DNA of 64,000 bases from Episyrphus balteatus (taxonomy: Eukaryota; Arthropoda; Insecta; Diptera; Syrphidae): contig NC_079134.1 in NCBI RefSeq assembly GCF_945859705.1, forward strand, positions 29,049,636-29,113,635. The letters are read 5' to 3'. The notes under the pieces were generated by a model. That model ran no database searches. It was not told where the DNA came from and saw only the letters and a program-made list of their open reading frames with translations. Below are positions 12,931-25,381 of this stretch, one piece after another. The position numbers were made by a program, and so were the translations under genes. Every line of letters begins with the position of its first letter. Positions within the stretch are counted from its first letter, which is position 1.

Positions 12931-13860
12931 GATGAGAGGTATTTAATAATGATATCATTTGACGAAAAACTAAGCCTTTCCGACAGCTTAACTAAAATAA
13001 ATTGTCATTTAGTTGTTTCTATTGATCGTTGTCATCATGGTCTTCCTTCCAAACATCTCCCCTTTTATACATCTTTTAAAGCTCTCTAGAAGCCATACTC
13101 TCGTGTGTCATTGAGTCGTGTCGTGGTCAAGAGATTTACATTTCCGCTTTCATTTTTCGCTAAACCATTATTGTTGACATGGATCGCGAATTGCGGCCTT
13201 TGCTCTTACACAAATGTTGATTCCAATCAGCCGAGAGAGAGAGAGGAGAAAAAAAAAGACTCAAAACAAGAATCCTTCTCTTGTGAATGACGACTATCGT
13301 CACCCAACTCTAGCTCCTATGCACCAAACGATCTACCCAGGTTGATCATAATATGGCGCTGCAGCTTGTGTTCCTGATCGTCCGTCAGTCGTCGTCCGTT
13401 GTTGGTTGTCCTCTCCTATATCGAAATACTTGGCGGCTGTAAATCGCGCTTCGGCGTGCATGCATCAGCCAGCTTCCAACTTCCAACATTGCATTGCATT
13501 CGTACACGAAATTATAATAAGGTAAAATGATCTAACAATTCAATTAGCTCTTATCTGACGATTTACCATTGGAGCTCATTAATATACGTTACCTGAATCC
13601 GAAACCCCAATCCATAGTATAGCGCTTGCGATGGGATGATGATGGTTTCTGGCTATGGGTATGGACCATCATGGTCCACCTTCGTCTTCATTTAGAATGT
13701 CCAACCATCAGCGTCATCAGTCTCATCACCATCATGATAGTCTCTCGAGGGTATACGGGTTCATCGTATGCTTTGGCACTGGCAAACAAGTGAAGAGGTA
13801 TGCCAAATTCAAATTAAAGAAAAAAAAAAATAAAATAAATAAAGGGATAGAACAGGACTT
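12931..13860. other. Non-repetitive GC-balanced block
   Basis: Unlike its surroundings, this stretch is not built from repeats seen elsewhere and has mixed composition, with CATCA/GTCGT-rich words. ORFs of 60-69 aa lack family motifs (one is His-rich because of CATCAC repeats). Candidate regulatory or transcribed non-coding DNA; no function can be assigned. Confidence 0.35.
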
Positions 13861-14219
13861 TTGAATATATGGGGTTGGGTTAACAGTATGTGACAAAAGT
13901 AGGGCTTTGTCCGTGTTTTCTTCTTAAAAATGTTATAACACCAGACCAAGATTTAACTCGGGACTAAATTTGAAATAAACTTAGTACCATCATTGAGGTA
14001 TAACTTTTTTATGGTTCATTACCAAGGATATTCTATATAATAAAAAGCTGACTCTGAGTTAATCACGGCTCAAATTTATTAAAACGCTAATTTACGCAAT
14101 ACTAAAACTTTAAAATTAAAATTCAAATGAATTTTCTGTTAAACGGAATTTGAAAATAAAAAAAAAAAAAAAAAATTGTAAAAAAAAATATTTCTGATAC
14201 AAAAATTTGCATATACCTA

Positions 14220-16340
14220 GGGGAAGTAGGGGCAAGACCACCCCTTTAATGTTTAACTGCCTTAAAAACCAATAAAAAGCAGCTTTTAATTAAAATAAAG
14301 TCTTTATTCATTAAGTTTAACGTTTTTTACACTAACTCTCATAATTATAATAAAAATAAAAAATACTGAACAAAAAATAATACGTTTTGAAAAAAACATC
14401 TATAACAAAAAACGGTCTTGCCCCCATATGATAGGGCGGTCTTAGCTCTATCAAATTCTGTTGGCAGTAAAACCGTTTATTTCTGTAAAAATGGAATTAT
14501 TTTTTCAATATTAAGACACGTATGATATATCTTCATCACTTCACACCTTTTATTATAAAAAAGAAAAATGTAAGACTTTTATTTTAGGCCATTGATTTTA
14601 TATGTCTTTCAGAAAGGAAGTAAGACGTTCACGGGTTTTTATTGCAGTAATCGTTCGATAGTTTATAAAATAATATAAAACCGCTGAGTGCTATTAAATG
14701 AAAGGTAGGAAACTAAAGATAGGGGTGCAAATACCCCTTTTTGGTTTTTTCAATATATCTCGCAATCAAAGCAAAATTTTGAGATATTGCACTTAACACA
14801 TTTTGTAGAGAATTGAATTTTCTATAGGTAACAATAATGTTTTTTAAAAATTGATAACTAAAATTTCCTTACCAAAACAGTCAAAACAAACATAAAAAAC
14901 ATATAATCTTAGCTTTCGAAAAAAGTATCGTTCATAACTACTCAAGTAGCACAAAACTCTAAAATACACCAAAATATTTGGTGTATTCTTTGCACTTTCG
15001 TGATATACGCGAATTTTTAATTTTCACACCTCAAAATTGATCCTCACGTGGGCAAAAATTTTTTCCGCTTCGCATTAAAATTCGGGTTAGAAAAATTTTT
15101 TTCCGCTTAGCATTTGAACATTGGAATTAAATTGAATCTACTTATGTTACTACGAGTAAGTATATAACTCAATTTTATTTATTTTGAATTTCTTAAATGT
15201 ATTCTTGATTTTACTTATTTGTTAAAAGTTTGTACTAGAAAAAAAGAGTGCAAAAACTTTGTGAAGACCCCATTTTCATTTTTCAGTCCAGACTTTTGTG
15301 CCAAAGACACCTCATCCAATAAGATACAGTATTAAAAAGAAAAATTATTTTCCACCTCCCACTTCACCCAAAAGTGAATTTCGTTAAAAAAAAAAAAAAT
15401 TGTTTTTCTCAAATTCAGCGAGAACTAACTTCCCAAAAAAAGTGAAATTATTTCCTACTCTAAGTGAAGTAATCTCCCATAAGAAAGCCACATCCCCCTC
15501 CCATATTCTTCTCACTTCTTATTACTTAGGTACTATGAACACGAAGCAAGATTTCGCTTCCTCCAGAAATGCGGCCTTATTTCTATCTCGAATTTCTATA
15601 TTGCAACTGAAATGAGGCCCGTCGGGCGTTATTTCGGGTTTTCCATCAGCCGCATTTCAAATGGGGCCTTATTTCGTAGGGCGTTATTTCACGTCACCAA
15701 AAGAGATAGGTGTTAAAAGATGGCCATACTTCGGTTAATTTTCAATGAAAAAATTTAATAAAACAAGCATTTTAAGACAATTTAACCTTCTATCTTTTAT
15801 TAGAGCAATGTTAAAGCCTATCTCATCCCAAATAAGATACACAACCAAAAAAGTAAAAAAAACTTTGTTTTGACTGTTTTGGTAAGGAAAATTTTTGTAT
15901 CAATTTTTGAAATACATTATTGTTATAGAAAATTTAATTCTCTACAAAATGTGTTAGGTGCAATATCTCAAAATTCTGCTTTGTTTACGAGATATATTGA
16001 AAAAACCAAAAAGGGGGCTTTTGCACCCCTATCTTCAGTTTTCACTCTCTCATTTAATAGCACTCCGCGGTTTTATCTTCTTTTATAATCCATTGAAAGA
16101 TTCCTGCAATAAAAACCTGTGAACGTCTTAGTTCCTTATTACCCTGTTTTTTTCGACATATATTTATTTCACCTTCAAAAGTAAAAATTATTTTTCACAT
16201 AAAAGTTTCAACTAAACTTGCTCATACTTACAGACATGATCTATATTACTAGAAGCCATACTTATTTTATATTACAAGTGTTGCAAATTTTAAATTTTTT
16301 CATACAAATACCACAAAAACGGTCTTGCCCCCACTTCCCC
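14220..16340. mobile_element. TA-flanked palindromic element, ~2.1 kb
   Basis: The ends are GGGGAAGTAGGGGCAAGACC and its near reverse complement finishing ...CCCCCACTTCCCC, flanked by TA on both sides (14218-14219 and 16341-16342), suggesting a Tc1/mariner-type TA target. Inner inverted segments pair 14610-14900 with 15860-16130 (for example GACGTTCACGGGTTTTTATT and its complement). The centre (about 15000-15850) has unique sequence with no transposase. Part of the inner arm recurs at 62.93-63.12 kb. Confidence 0.8.
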
Positions 16341-16342
16341 TA

Positions 16343-17349
16343 CAAATAATAACAAAAGAAATCGAAGGAAAGAATCCCAATTTCAAGAAACTGATTTTTT
16401 TAATATAATTTTAAAAAAAAATGTTTTTAATTTATTTTCAAAATTTTGTTTTTTTTTTCTTCTCGACTATTTTCTTAGATTATTTTATCTACTCGAAATG
16501 CAAATTTAACGAATGTTCAAGTGAAAATAAAAAACTAAAATTTTTCATGACTAAAGCCTTTTGGTTCATTTTTTTCCACTGAAGCTTTGAAATATTTTTT
16601 TTTTTAAATTACTCACCAAAATATTGCAAAAAAATTTGATCGGGTTAAAACAAATCTTTGTTTTTGAAAAACTAAATTTTTGGAAATGGGTTATTCAATT
16701 TATGTTTTAGGAATTGCACTGTTAGTTCATTAAAAATTTGTTGTTTCAATCATAATAAGGAACGAACTTTATGGGTTTAATAAATTTCCGATGAAATAAT
16801 TTTATATCCAATTGTCCAATTCTAAAGATTATAATATCTTCTATAGCGATAACATCTAATCCATCAGCCTTTCGTGAATTTTGTTATTTCTACACATATT
16901 AAAAACTGAAATTGAATAAAAATCAATTGACCCTGTTAACAATAAAGCAATAAACTAAACTTTATTATATAATACACAATTGTCAAAAAAGGTTAATCAT
17001 CAAAAACAAAAAAGGTGGTCGAGATAAAAAAAAATTGACTCTTTACTTTAAAAATAAATGAAATTAGGTCTCAAATAATTTTTTTGCTTGGCCGAGCCAT
17101 ATTTTTAACTAAGTCAAGATTTCGTAGAATTGGTCAGAAAAATCGCGATCTTTAAAAACTTTTTAGGCTTTCACTGTTTCTTACAGACCTAATTTAAATA
17201 TTCTCGGATTAGCTGCGTTTTTTAAAATTATTTAAAATTCATTCGTAAATAATTATGTGTAAGCTGACATTGAGACTTTTTGGATTACGACACTATTTGA
17301 AGCTAATTCAAAATAATACTCTTGTCAACCACACTTTACTGTATTACCT
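16343..17349. other. AT-rich sequence, no gene seen
   Basis: Poly-A/T-rich DNA. No ORF with a recognisable motif and no terminal repeats. Confidence 0.55.
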
Positions 17350-18870
17350 TACTCTCTCAAATCTAGAATCACCATTCAGGTTGTAGTCCAAAAAAATCTC
17401 TTTCGCCCTCGATGATCTCAAACCCGCATTTGCAGTAGTTGTAGTTGTTGTTATTGCGGATCAACCGGAGAGGAGCAAGCAGGCACAGCGCCACAACTTC
17501 CATTGACAAGTTTATCTGCACGATGTATCTGAATGAAGCCAAGAGTGATGTCAACCAGTGGAAATAATAAATGTGCATGTTTTAATTTCGATTCGGAATC
17601 CTGCCATTTGGACGAATGGTCGGCGGCGGCGATCAGTCAGTCAGTCAGCCCAGTTAGTCCAAGACGGTTGCTTGTTTCCACAACGACAACTTCCACTTCC
17701 ACGATAGGACAGACAGCACACAACTTTTTCATCAAGCCACCACACTATTGGTGATGCAGAACTCTCTTCGGGAGTTTCGCATAGGAAAAGACAGACGAGG
17801 CCACACGACTCCAATGACGACCAACACAACAGACGAAGATGAAAGACCAGTTGTTGATAAAGTGTTTCAATTGCAAGTCGTCCCCACAAAACAGAATCCC
17901 TCTCGAGATATTGTCTTGGAGGAAAATGGGCGCCCAACTAGAATCCCCGGGATAGAATCAGACAGAGATCAGATCTTTTGGCATATTGCCACTGCGCCAA
18001 ACTATTACCTTAGCTAGCCGCATCATGCAGCTGGAGTATGTTGGTGGCTCACTCTGGTGACTAGAGGAGACTGGACTCTAGGATTCAATCCAAGCCTTTG
18101 ATCTTCGTTTCTATATATTGAGCGAGTGAGCGAGCGCGGGACATCCGTTCTCTGTCCTGGCCAATTCAATTAAAATTGTTGGGTTAATTTTGTTTGCAAT
18201 TTAATGGCTTCATTCGGAAAAGACCGCGCAATTCTAGCGACCGGCACTCTACGGTCACAGTGCGCCATCCTTCTCGTCGTCATTGCCATCCAAACGAGAG
18301 AGATGACGAAGATAATTACTAAGAGAGGATGACTTACAACTTCATTGTCTATAAAGAGATGCTGATGCTGAAGCTGGTGGAGTCAAGCTTTGGTTTTATC
18401 AACGACGACTGTCTGTTAGTTGTAGTTTTTTGTTGTTGTTGGATCTTTTGCTTTTGTTTCGGTTTAATTCATTTTTATTCACCTTAATTTATCAGAGAAA
18501 GACACACACATGGAAGATAGGATTGCTTGGCCTCTCCTTTATGAGGCTTGTTTTTGCCGACAAGACCATCAGAAGACCATCCAGAAGCGTTAGCGAATCT
18601 ATGGAATTAGTTCATTGAGTGGGCTTCGGTGTGTCAATTATCACGTTTGAGCAACTTTTTTTGTACTAGTTCGTTTGTTCCTTTAATTGTGGGATTCGAT
18701 AATTAAGTAATTGGTGTGGATGTTATATAAAATGGTGGAGGTGAATGTAGTGAAAGAATGTCGCAATTGGATATAGAATCTATGTTGTCACACAGAATTG
18801 TCAAAGAGATTACATCATCATATTCGAAAGCTATAGGTTCTACTCCTGGAAACGAAAAGAAATAGTTCAG
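17350..18870. other. Non-repetitive GC-balanced block, possible regulatory or untranslated sequence
   Basis: The longest stretch in the window without transposon-like words. It contains a short (GTCA)n run near 17635 and several short ORFs on both strands (best: about 88 aa from the ATG at 17754) with polar composition but no recognisable domain. A donor-like A/GTAAGTG word occurs at 18869. I see no conclusive exon. It could be part of a larger gene extending outside the view, an enhancer, or a lncRNA. Confidence 0.3.
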
Positions 18871-19319
18871 TAAGTGTATCATTGATAAAATTATGATTTT
18901 ATCGACTTTTTTATATAGACAAACAACTTTTATTTGACATTAAGTTTGGGACGTTATCCTGAAGTCCGTTCTAGAAAACACCTTTTTGGTTCATGTTGCT
19001 CATTTTAAAAGTGCTTTTCTAAGTAGTTTACATTTGTTTCGTCATACAAATCTGTAAACTACCATTTTTGTAAATTTTGTATGTTTCCCTTTTGCTGGAT
19101 AATAATCGCCTTCATTTTAGAACAAACTTTTTAAACATGTTTCATTTGTATTTTTGGGCTAGTTATCATTCTACTACTCAGCATAACGATTTTTTAGCAG
19201 CTTGTTTTGGCATATTATGAAGTTTTCTTCAACTTTTCTCTTAAGAAGCTCCAAAAGAAAGTTTCTATGGAATCCATGGAGAAATACAAAGACCGGTCCA
19301 GTATTAAAATTTTTCAATG

Positions 19320-19505
19320 AAGAATAATTAGAATGGGGTCGTTACTCGTATGTTTCGTATCTCGTATGTTATGTTACTTCAGTACCCAGTAACGAAACAT
19401 ACGAGTAACGATACTGTTTAGAAAGTAACGTTTCGTTACTCGTTACTGAAGCAAATACACGCATTTTAGTAACGAATACATACGATTATTTTCTACAGCT
19501 CTAAT
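19320..19505. mobile_element. Fragment of a hAT element (GTAACGAAACATACG family)
   Basis: About 180 bp match the right-hand part of the element at 32398-33539, including CAGTACCCAGTAACGAAACA, GTAACGATACTGTTTAGAAA and a CTACAGCTCTA end word. The left part of the element is missing, so this is a remnant or internally deleted copy. The rest of 18871-20038 shows no recognised feature. Confidence 0.75.
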
Positions 19506-20689
19506 ACTGGGCACATATATGAAAAACTGAAATAATGAAAAACCAAAGTTATGAATACCAAAGCTATAAAGATTGCGGACACGATATTTTCGTGTGTTTT
19601 TTGGGTTGGCAACAATTGAGAATGCACAATCGATTTAACTTTAATTCTTGCAAATTTGTTTTATTTTCAAGCTGAATCATCGCGCGAATAAAAATCAAAA
19701 CAAGAAATAGTCAAATGTTTATCAGCTGATCACTCGGATACCTGGGGTATACCAAAAATTCTCGGATACCTTCAGATTATTTTTTGACAGAAAATGGTTC
19801 GTTTCTTTGCTAATTTTTAAGATTGTTTACAACAACAAAAAGCTTTCTGATAGCCTTATGTTAACTGTGCCTAATAGCTTTGGTTTTTAATATGTATAAC
19901 TTTGGTTTTTTTCATATCTTCTAGGTACCTACGTGTGTCTGTGTATATCTGTCGACCATATTTCTGTAGTATTTAGGTATAACTTAGACAGTTTGTTTGT
20001 CTTATAAAAGATATCGACACGAAAATCTTATACTCAAACATTAACGGCCATATTATTCACTAGTTTAAAAAATACATCTGGGTGTAAAGAAATTGAAAAA
20101 TCTAAAATAAATCCAAATTAATAATATTCTTTATCATACCAGAGAAAAATATAGTCATTTTTAACTATTTTTCAACTTTTTTCATAGTTAAAACAGGGGT
20201 AACTTACTAATTTGGATTTGGATTTATTTTTGACAATTTTACAACCAGGGCCCTATTTCACCAACTTACAAATTTGTAATTACAAGTAATTTTCACAATA
20301 TTTGTGAAAAAATCGATTAATTTTGTTTCACCAGTTTCTTGTGATCACAAAATTGTACTTGTAATCTACAATTTTAAATTTGTGAAAAAATCCATTTTCT
20401 GTTTCACCAAAACTTGTATTTTACAAGTAACAAATTTGTAAGCTTTTAAGTTTCTTGTGGGTTTCTGTTTCACCAAAAAAAAAAGTTACAAGTTTGTATT
20501 TATTTGTGAAAATTTTCTACAAGAGTCAAGACGTATGTCATTTTTGATACAAGTTTGTAAAAACCGTATTTAGAGTGATAAAAGTGTTTAAAATGGCCTT
20601 ATGCCGAATACCATTATTATTATTTTTAGAAAAGCTATGTTATTATTATTCAGGGTTGTAAAAATGCATTTGAAATTAAAAAAAAATCA

Positions 20690-20950
20690 TATATTGCAAG
20701 TAAAAAAAATTTCATAATGAAAAAAAAAATTGCATTAAAAAAATTTTTATTGCAACTGAAAAATATTTGCATTAAAAAAAATATTTATTGCAAATAAAAA
20801 AATTAGCTTTAAAAAAAAATGTTATTGCAACTGAAAAATATTTGCATTGAAAATAATATTTTTATTGCAAATAAATATATTTTGCATTACAAAAAAATTA
20901 TATTACAAATAAAACATTTTGTGCATTAAAAAAAAATGAATGCAAAATGT
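20690..20950. repeat. Degenerate tandem repeat (TTATTGCAA...TTTGCATT)
   Basis: Alternating words ATTGCAA(C/A)TGAAAAA and TTTGCATTAAAAAAA recur about every 55-65 bp, four to five times. AT-rich and non-coding, inside the GGGCCC-ended element. Confidence 0.7.
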
Positions 20951-21021
20951 GTGTATTAAATATTTTTTTTAATATTTATCGAATCCCTTACAGTTTTGAC
21001 TTTTTTGAAATAACTAATGTA

Positions 21022-21803
21022 GGGTAGAAGGGGGAGCATTTGCCAGTGGGGTGCCTTTGCCAGTCCAGGTTTTTTTCCAAACCAACAGAATATTAAATAC
21101 CGAAAAATCATTTTCTGTTGCACATTTATGATTGAAAACTTTCCACAAAGTTTGACAGCTTTTGGCTGGACACGAAATAAATTAGACGCTTGTGTTTTTT
21201 TTTATTAGTTTTTTAATGTTGAAAACGTCGTAAATTTTTAATATTTGTCTTGTTAAATTACTTTTTTATACAAATATCTTTTGAAAATTATGTGTACTAT
21301 GCTGTGTACAAGTGATTTTTTTATTGTTTAACTTATAAAAAAGTTATAAGTGAATTAGCTTGTGGGGTGCATTTGCCATTTGTTTTTGGGTAGGTTTTGC
21401 TCTGGCAAATGTACCCCATGGGGTACATTTGCCAGAAGCTTCCTCAAAAGAGGATGACAGAATCCTTAAAAATCAATCCCTTCTTCGTACTTTCAGCTAA
21501 AAAGAAGTTTTGTTTATGATTATTGGTTTTATTTGTATTAACTTTTATATTTAGGTAACTGGCAATCCCTCCCCACCCCCGTGGCAAAGCCTCCCACCTG
21601 GGGAGGCTTTGCCACATCACTTTTCGTTTTTTTTGAATAAATTATTAAAAATATAAATAATTAATATATCAAGATGAAAAAAATATTTAAGTGAAGATGA
21701 TAAAGTCAATAATAATATCAGATATAAAAAAATTAAAAGAAACGTAAAAACTTTGCGTTATATCAATTTTCCTAAATCCTGGCAAATCCTCCCCCTTCTA
21801 CCC
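21022..21803. mobile_element. TA-flanked MITE, ends GGGTAGAAGGGGGAG
   Basis: The left end GGGTAGAAGGGGGAGCATTT, then GCCAG, is matched by the right end CTGGCAAATCCTCCCCCTTC-TACCC. It is flanked by TA (21020-21021, 21804-21805). A further hairpin with GGGGTACATTTGCCAG and its complement sits near the middle (21403-21434), and the phrase 'GGCAAA(T/G)' recurs throughout. Non-coding, nested in the GGGCCC element. Confidence 0.8.
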
Positions 21804-22790
21804 TAGGTATGGTCAGATACCCATTGTAAGGGTAATGAAAACATCACAAAATATCTGTTTAAAAATTTTTCCTGATCGCTATAACCTGCCTCCTAAGTAT
21901 GAAAAATTCGTTCTCTTTTGATCAAAGAGGCTTGTTTTTATTTCTCATATTTGTAGTTCTTCATTCCTTAAATTATTTTATTAATATTCCTCACTATTTA
22001 CAATATTATTATTTTACCTTTTGTTTTACTTCTATAAATCCATGGATGTCATTATAAAATAATCCAGCAATACAAAAACCTTAATACATATATATTTACA
22101 ATTTTGTTTTTCATTTAAAAAATGTTCTTATTTGATTAAACTACTAAGATATGACAGTATTAGTTATTTGACAATTTTCCGTTTAAAATAGGGTTGCCAA
22201 ATAAGAGCTCAAGTTTTAAAAATGGCAATCCTATTTTTTCATATTCATTATCAACTTAGTTTTCATTTGAAACCAATTTTAACCTCTGTCGTTATGAGTT
22301 AAGTAACTCAACGGTCACCGCTAAGACTAAATCGAGCTTTACAAGTTTGTGAGATAAACTTGTTGTTTACAAGAAAAAAATATATTTGGTGAAACGATAA
22401 TTCTACAAAATTGTGGTTTTCAAAAGTTAGTTGTAATTTTTTTTTCGATAATTACAAATTTGTGAATTACTTATTTGTACTTTGTGAAACAGAATTCCAT
22501 TGTACAAATTTGTACTTGTGATCTACAAGTTACAAATTTGTGCTTGTAACTTGTAGTTGGTGAAATAGGGCCCAGATGTATTTTTTTAAGTAGTGAATAA
22601 TATGGCCGTTAATGTTTTCAGTTTACTTTTAAGCTCTTTTATGGTTGCTCGAATTTTAATGGATACTGATTTTTGCATGATGCGACTGATACAGTGTCTG
22701 AAAGAGATAGGGTAAGGCAGGAGAACCAGTTTTGGTTTCTTAGTTATATGTAGTTTTATTTGATATGTTAAAGTGGTTTTTGTTTTTCTA

Positions 22791-24325
22791 CACCGAAAAA
22801 AAAATTTGATAATAACAGCTATCAAATTAACATTTTTCAGTGACAAAAGTCGTCCAACAATTAAAATATCCATTTTGATATTTTATCATATCATTTTGAC
22901 ATTTTTTTAATTTCAGGCGGGATAGTGAAAATTTCACTTTGACAATTAAAATATAATTTTGACATTTTTTTAAGTTTAAGTGGTGTTGACTAGATTTTAC
23001 GTTTTAGTTTATTATAATGAAACCTATTTCTTTCCTTTTCATTTTTATTATTTTTATTATTTAAAGAATTTTCTTTCTTTTTTCAAAACATTATTGAAAG
23101 AAGATATTCTTTACAAAATAATGGTGATATTATTTTTTTTTATACATAGGTGATATAATTATTGTTTTGTTATTTTCTCCCAAACTATGTGAAGTAAAAT
23201 CTTAGTGCCGATAAAATTTTCTCAGTAAATCATACATTTTACTTCGAAAAAACACTAAGCGCCTTTAAATTAGTACACATTAAAAATTTTTTATTTAATA
23301 TAGGGTAACTTCGGGCATTATGGCGCACCGGGCATTATGGCGCACCTCTCAACTACCATACTTTCAATACTCGCATTTAAATAAAACCAATGCAGAAACT
23401 TTGGCCTTCGTCGAACACTAGCCTTCTGACGATCGCAGGTCAGTGCTTTTATTTTTGTGCCAAACAAAAAAGAAAACAAAAAAAATATACCGGTTCTGGG
23501 TTCCAATATAATATCGCTTTGTTTTTGTTTGTGTGTATCTCGGTAAGTATACAGTGCACGTGTTTGTTGTAAAGAGTGAAACGCAGAGTACAGTTTTGGT
23601 TTGGTTATATCACTTGTTATATTTTAACTGAAGTAAGAATTGTGTTTAGTTTTTGGAGTTTTGTGAATATGTGTATATCTTGCAATATGGCGCAGATGTA
23701 ATAAGGGCATTATGGCGCTATATTATACCCCACTGCGCCATAATGCCCTTATGTAAAACTAATTTCAAAAGTAACTCTGCATTTTTTTAAATTTGAAAAT
23801 AACCTCAATTTAACGTTAATTTTATGAAACTTATTTACAATTTTATTTCAGAAATGCTGAATATACGTAAAAAAAAGTAAAGGGTTCCGAAGTAAATGGG
23901 GTTCGCCATATTGCCCGTACATAGGGCAATATGGTTTTTTTTGGACTATTTTTAATTTAATTTATTTTTTGTTAAAAAGCTTGAATTTTTATTCTTAAAT
24001 AATTTATTTATGTTACGTTTTTATGAAATTTAATTAAAAAAAAATGATTGAATTAAAAATTGTAGTCCGTAGTAAAGTTATTTGAGTTTGTGCTTAGGTA
24101 TGCCATAATGCCCTAATTTACCCTATTTCAATAATTTGGAATGAGAAATTGATATGAAAAAATGATAATAAAATATCAAAAAAAATTTCCAAAATGTGAC
24201 ATTTAAATATCATTCTGATAATAAAAATGTTGTTTTGAAATTTTAAATATCATAAAACACTTTTATAGAGCATTTTTGGCTGATATTTAAAAAATGTTAA
24301 ATTGATATTGGTTTTTTTTTCGGTG
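22791..24325. mobile_element. TA-flanked element, ends CACCGAAAAAAAAA
   Basis: The left end CACCGAAAAAAAAAT with following TTGATA words mirrors the right end ...GATATTGGTTTTTTTTTCGGTG. TA flanks both sides (22789-22790 and 24326-24327). Subterminal regions carry many ATATCAAAAT / TTGACATTTT words. No transposase is visible. The TA target suggests a Tc1/mariner-like MITE. It holds the 23303-24123 element. Confidence 0.75.
23303..24123. mobile_element. TA-flanked MITE, ends GGGTAA..GGGCATTATGGC
   Basis: The left end GGGTAACTTCGGGCATTATG-GCGCACC is mirrored by the right end ...TGCCATAATGCCCTAATTTACCC. TA flanks both sides (23301-23302 and 24124-24125). The phrase GGGCATTATGGCGC recurs inside, also as complement near 23733. 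Non-coding; the short ORFs 23318-23572 come from the repeat. Confidence 0.8.
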
Positions 24326-24828
24326 TATGCCTTCGCCGGCTTACATGGTTTTAGGTGTTTAGTTTTAAGTAGGGACAGTCGGGGTGGCACCAAAAAAAAA
24401 AAAGACAAAAAAAAATATACAAACAAAAATAACAAAAAAAAAAAAATAAATAACATAAAAATTGCTTGATGTGGCTGTTCTAGTCTTTAAGTAGTTTTAA
24501 GTAGTTTTAATTAGTTTGTAAGTTTTAAAAATATGTAAAAAAAAAATGATCAGAATCCAAGTTTTTTAAAAATTATTTCTTGGAAAAAATAAAACCATGA
24601 AATAAATATTTGAATTTAAATAGTTTTAAGGCCGAAAGGCATTAGTATTAAGAAAAGTTGAAGTATAACTTAGAGTGCCCGTATAGGGCCATTAAGTTAG
24701 TTGTATAAGTAATTGATAAGTAGGCTAGTTTTTATGAATTTTTGTCTAGCTTTAAGATAGTTTTAAGATGATGAAAAATAAAAATGAATTTAAAATTGAA
24801 AAAAAAAAAAAAAAAAACAGTGTCTGAA

Positions 24829-25381
24829 TGATGTATCCAAACAGAAATACATATAAAATCATGAAATACACAAAACGGAGAAAACTTTTACTTTCCATGT
24901 ACCTGATTTTTTGAAAATAATGTATTAGGTATGATCAAATTAAGCATTATGACGCTGAGTCTAAATATTATAAAACTGAATATCGACCTTTAAAAAATAG
25001 TCTAAAACTTAAAATCATGACCATTTTGCATTTTCTTATCGGTTTTCTAACAAATGGCTTAAAGTGATAAATTTCATTCATAAATCAGACAAATTCGATT
25101 TATTTAACTCAAAGCAAATTTCAACCTCTTTTTTAACTATTGCCTTGCTGAAGTAAGAAAAATACTTTAAGAACTTCTTTCCTAAAACAAAGACGAAGTA
25201 CCTACTTGAACACTTGAACTATTAAATTTCTTCATAGCTTCTTCGCAGCGAATAGAGCTTATTTTAAGCTTCTGGAAGCAATAAATGCGACTCATTTTTA
25301 TTTTCCCTAAATAGTTCCTTCTTCTTTTAAAACAATAATATTTATTTATTTTTAACAACAATAATATTTATTTATTTTTTG
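24829..25381. other. Intergenic upstream of lipase 1
   Basis: AT-rich DNA without ORFs or terminal repeats. It leads into the lipase 1 promoter region. Confidence 0.5.

Larger units (their letters stand above)
20248..22573. mobile_element. TIR element, ends GGGCCCTATTTCACCAACT
   Basis: The left end GGGCCCTATTTCACCAACTT and the right end ...GTAGTTGGTGAAATAGGGCCC are inverted copies. Subterminal DNA on both sides is a dense array of short ACAAATTTGTAA / TTGTGAAA palindromic words. Ends of this style occur in several animal DNA transposon families, but I cannot name the superfamily. The interior holds a tandem array and a further TA-flanked insertion. No transposase ORF. Confidence 0.8.
20039..22614. 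mobile_element. Outer TIR element holding nested insertions
   Basis: CATTAACGGCCATATTATTC (20039 onward, continuing to an ACATCTGGG word) is mirrored by the complement ending at 22614. Only ~45 bp on the right and ~205 bp on the left belong to it. The rest is a second TIR element inserted at the CATCTGGG word. Target duplication not resolved. Confidence 0.7.
22703..24816 (+). mobile_element. Retroposed segment with poly(A) tail and 12-bp target duplication
   Basis: ACAGTGTCTGAA occurs at 22691-22702 and again at 24817-24828, directly after an A-run of about 18. This is the signature of LINE-mediated insertion on the plus strand. The inserted DNA proper is 22703-22788 plus 24328-24816; the rest is a nested DNA element. 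The 3' part has repeated TTTTAAGTAG words and resembles a non-coding 3' UTR of a LINE or an mRNA. No RT sequence is present, so it is either a strongly 5'-truncated LINE or a retrocopy. Confidence 0.8.

Noticed and set aside
17748..18017. ORF of up to 89 aa in the GC-balanced block
   Set aside because: The first codon is TTG (the first ATG is 17754), composition is polar without motifs, and the opposite strand is open as well. It cannot be supported as a gene.
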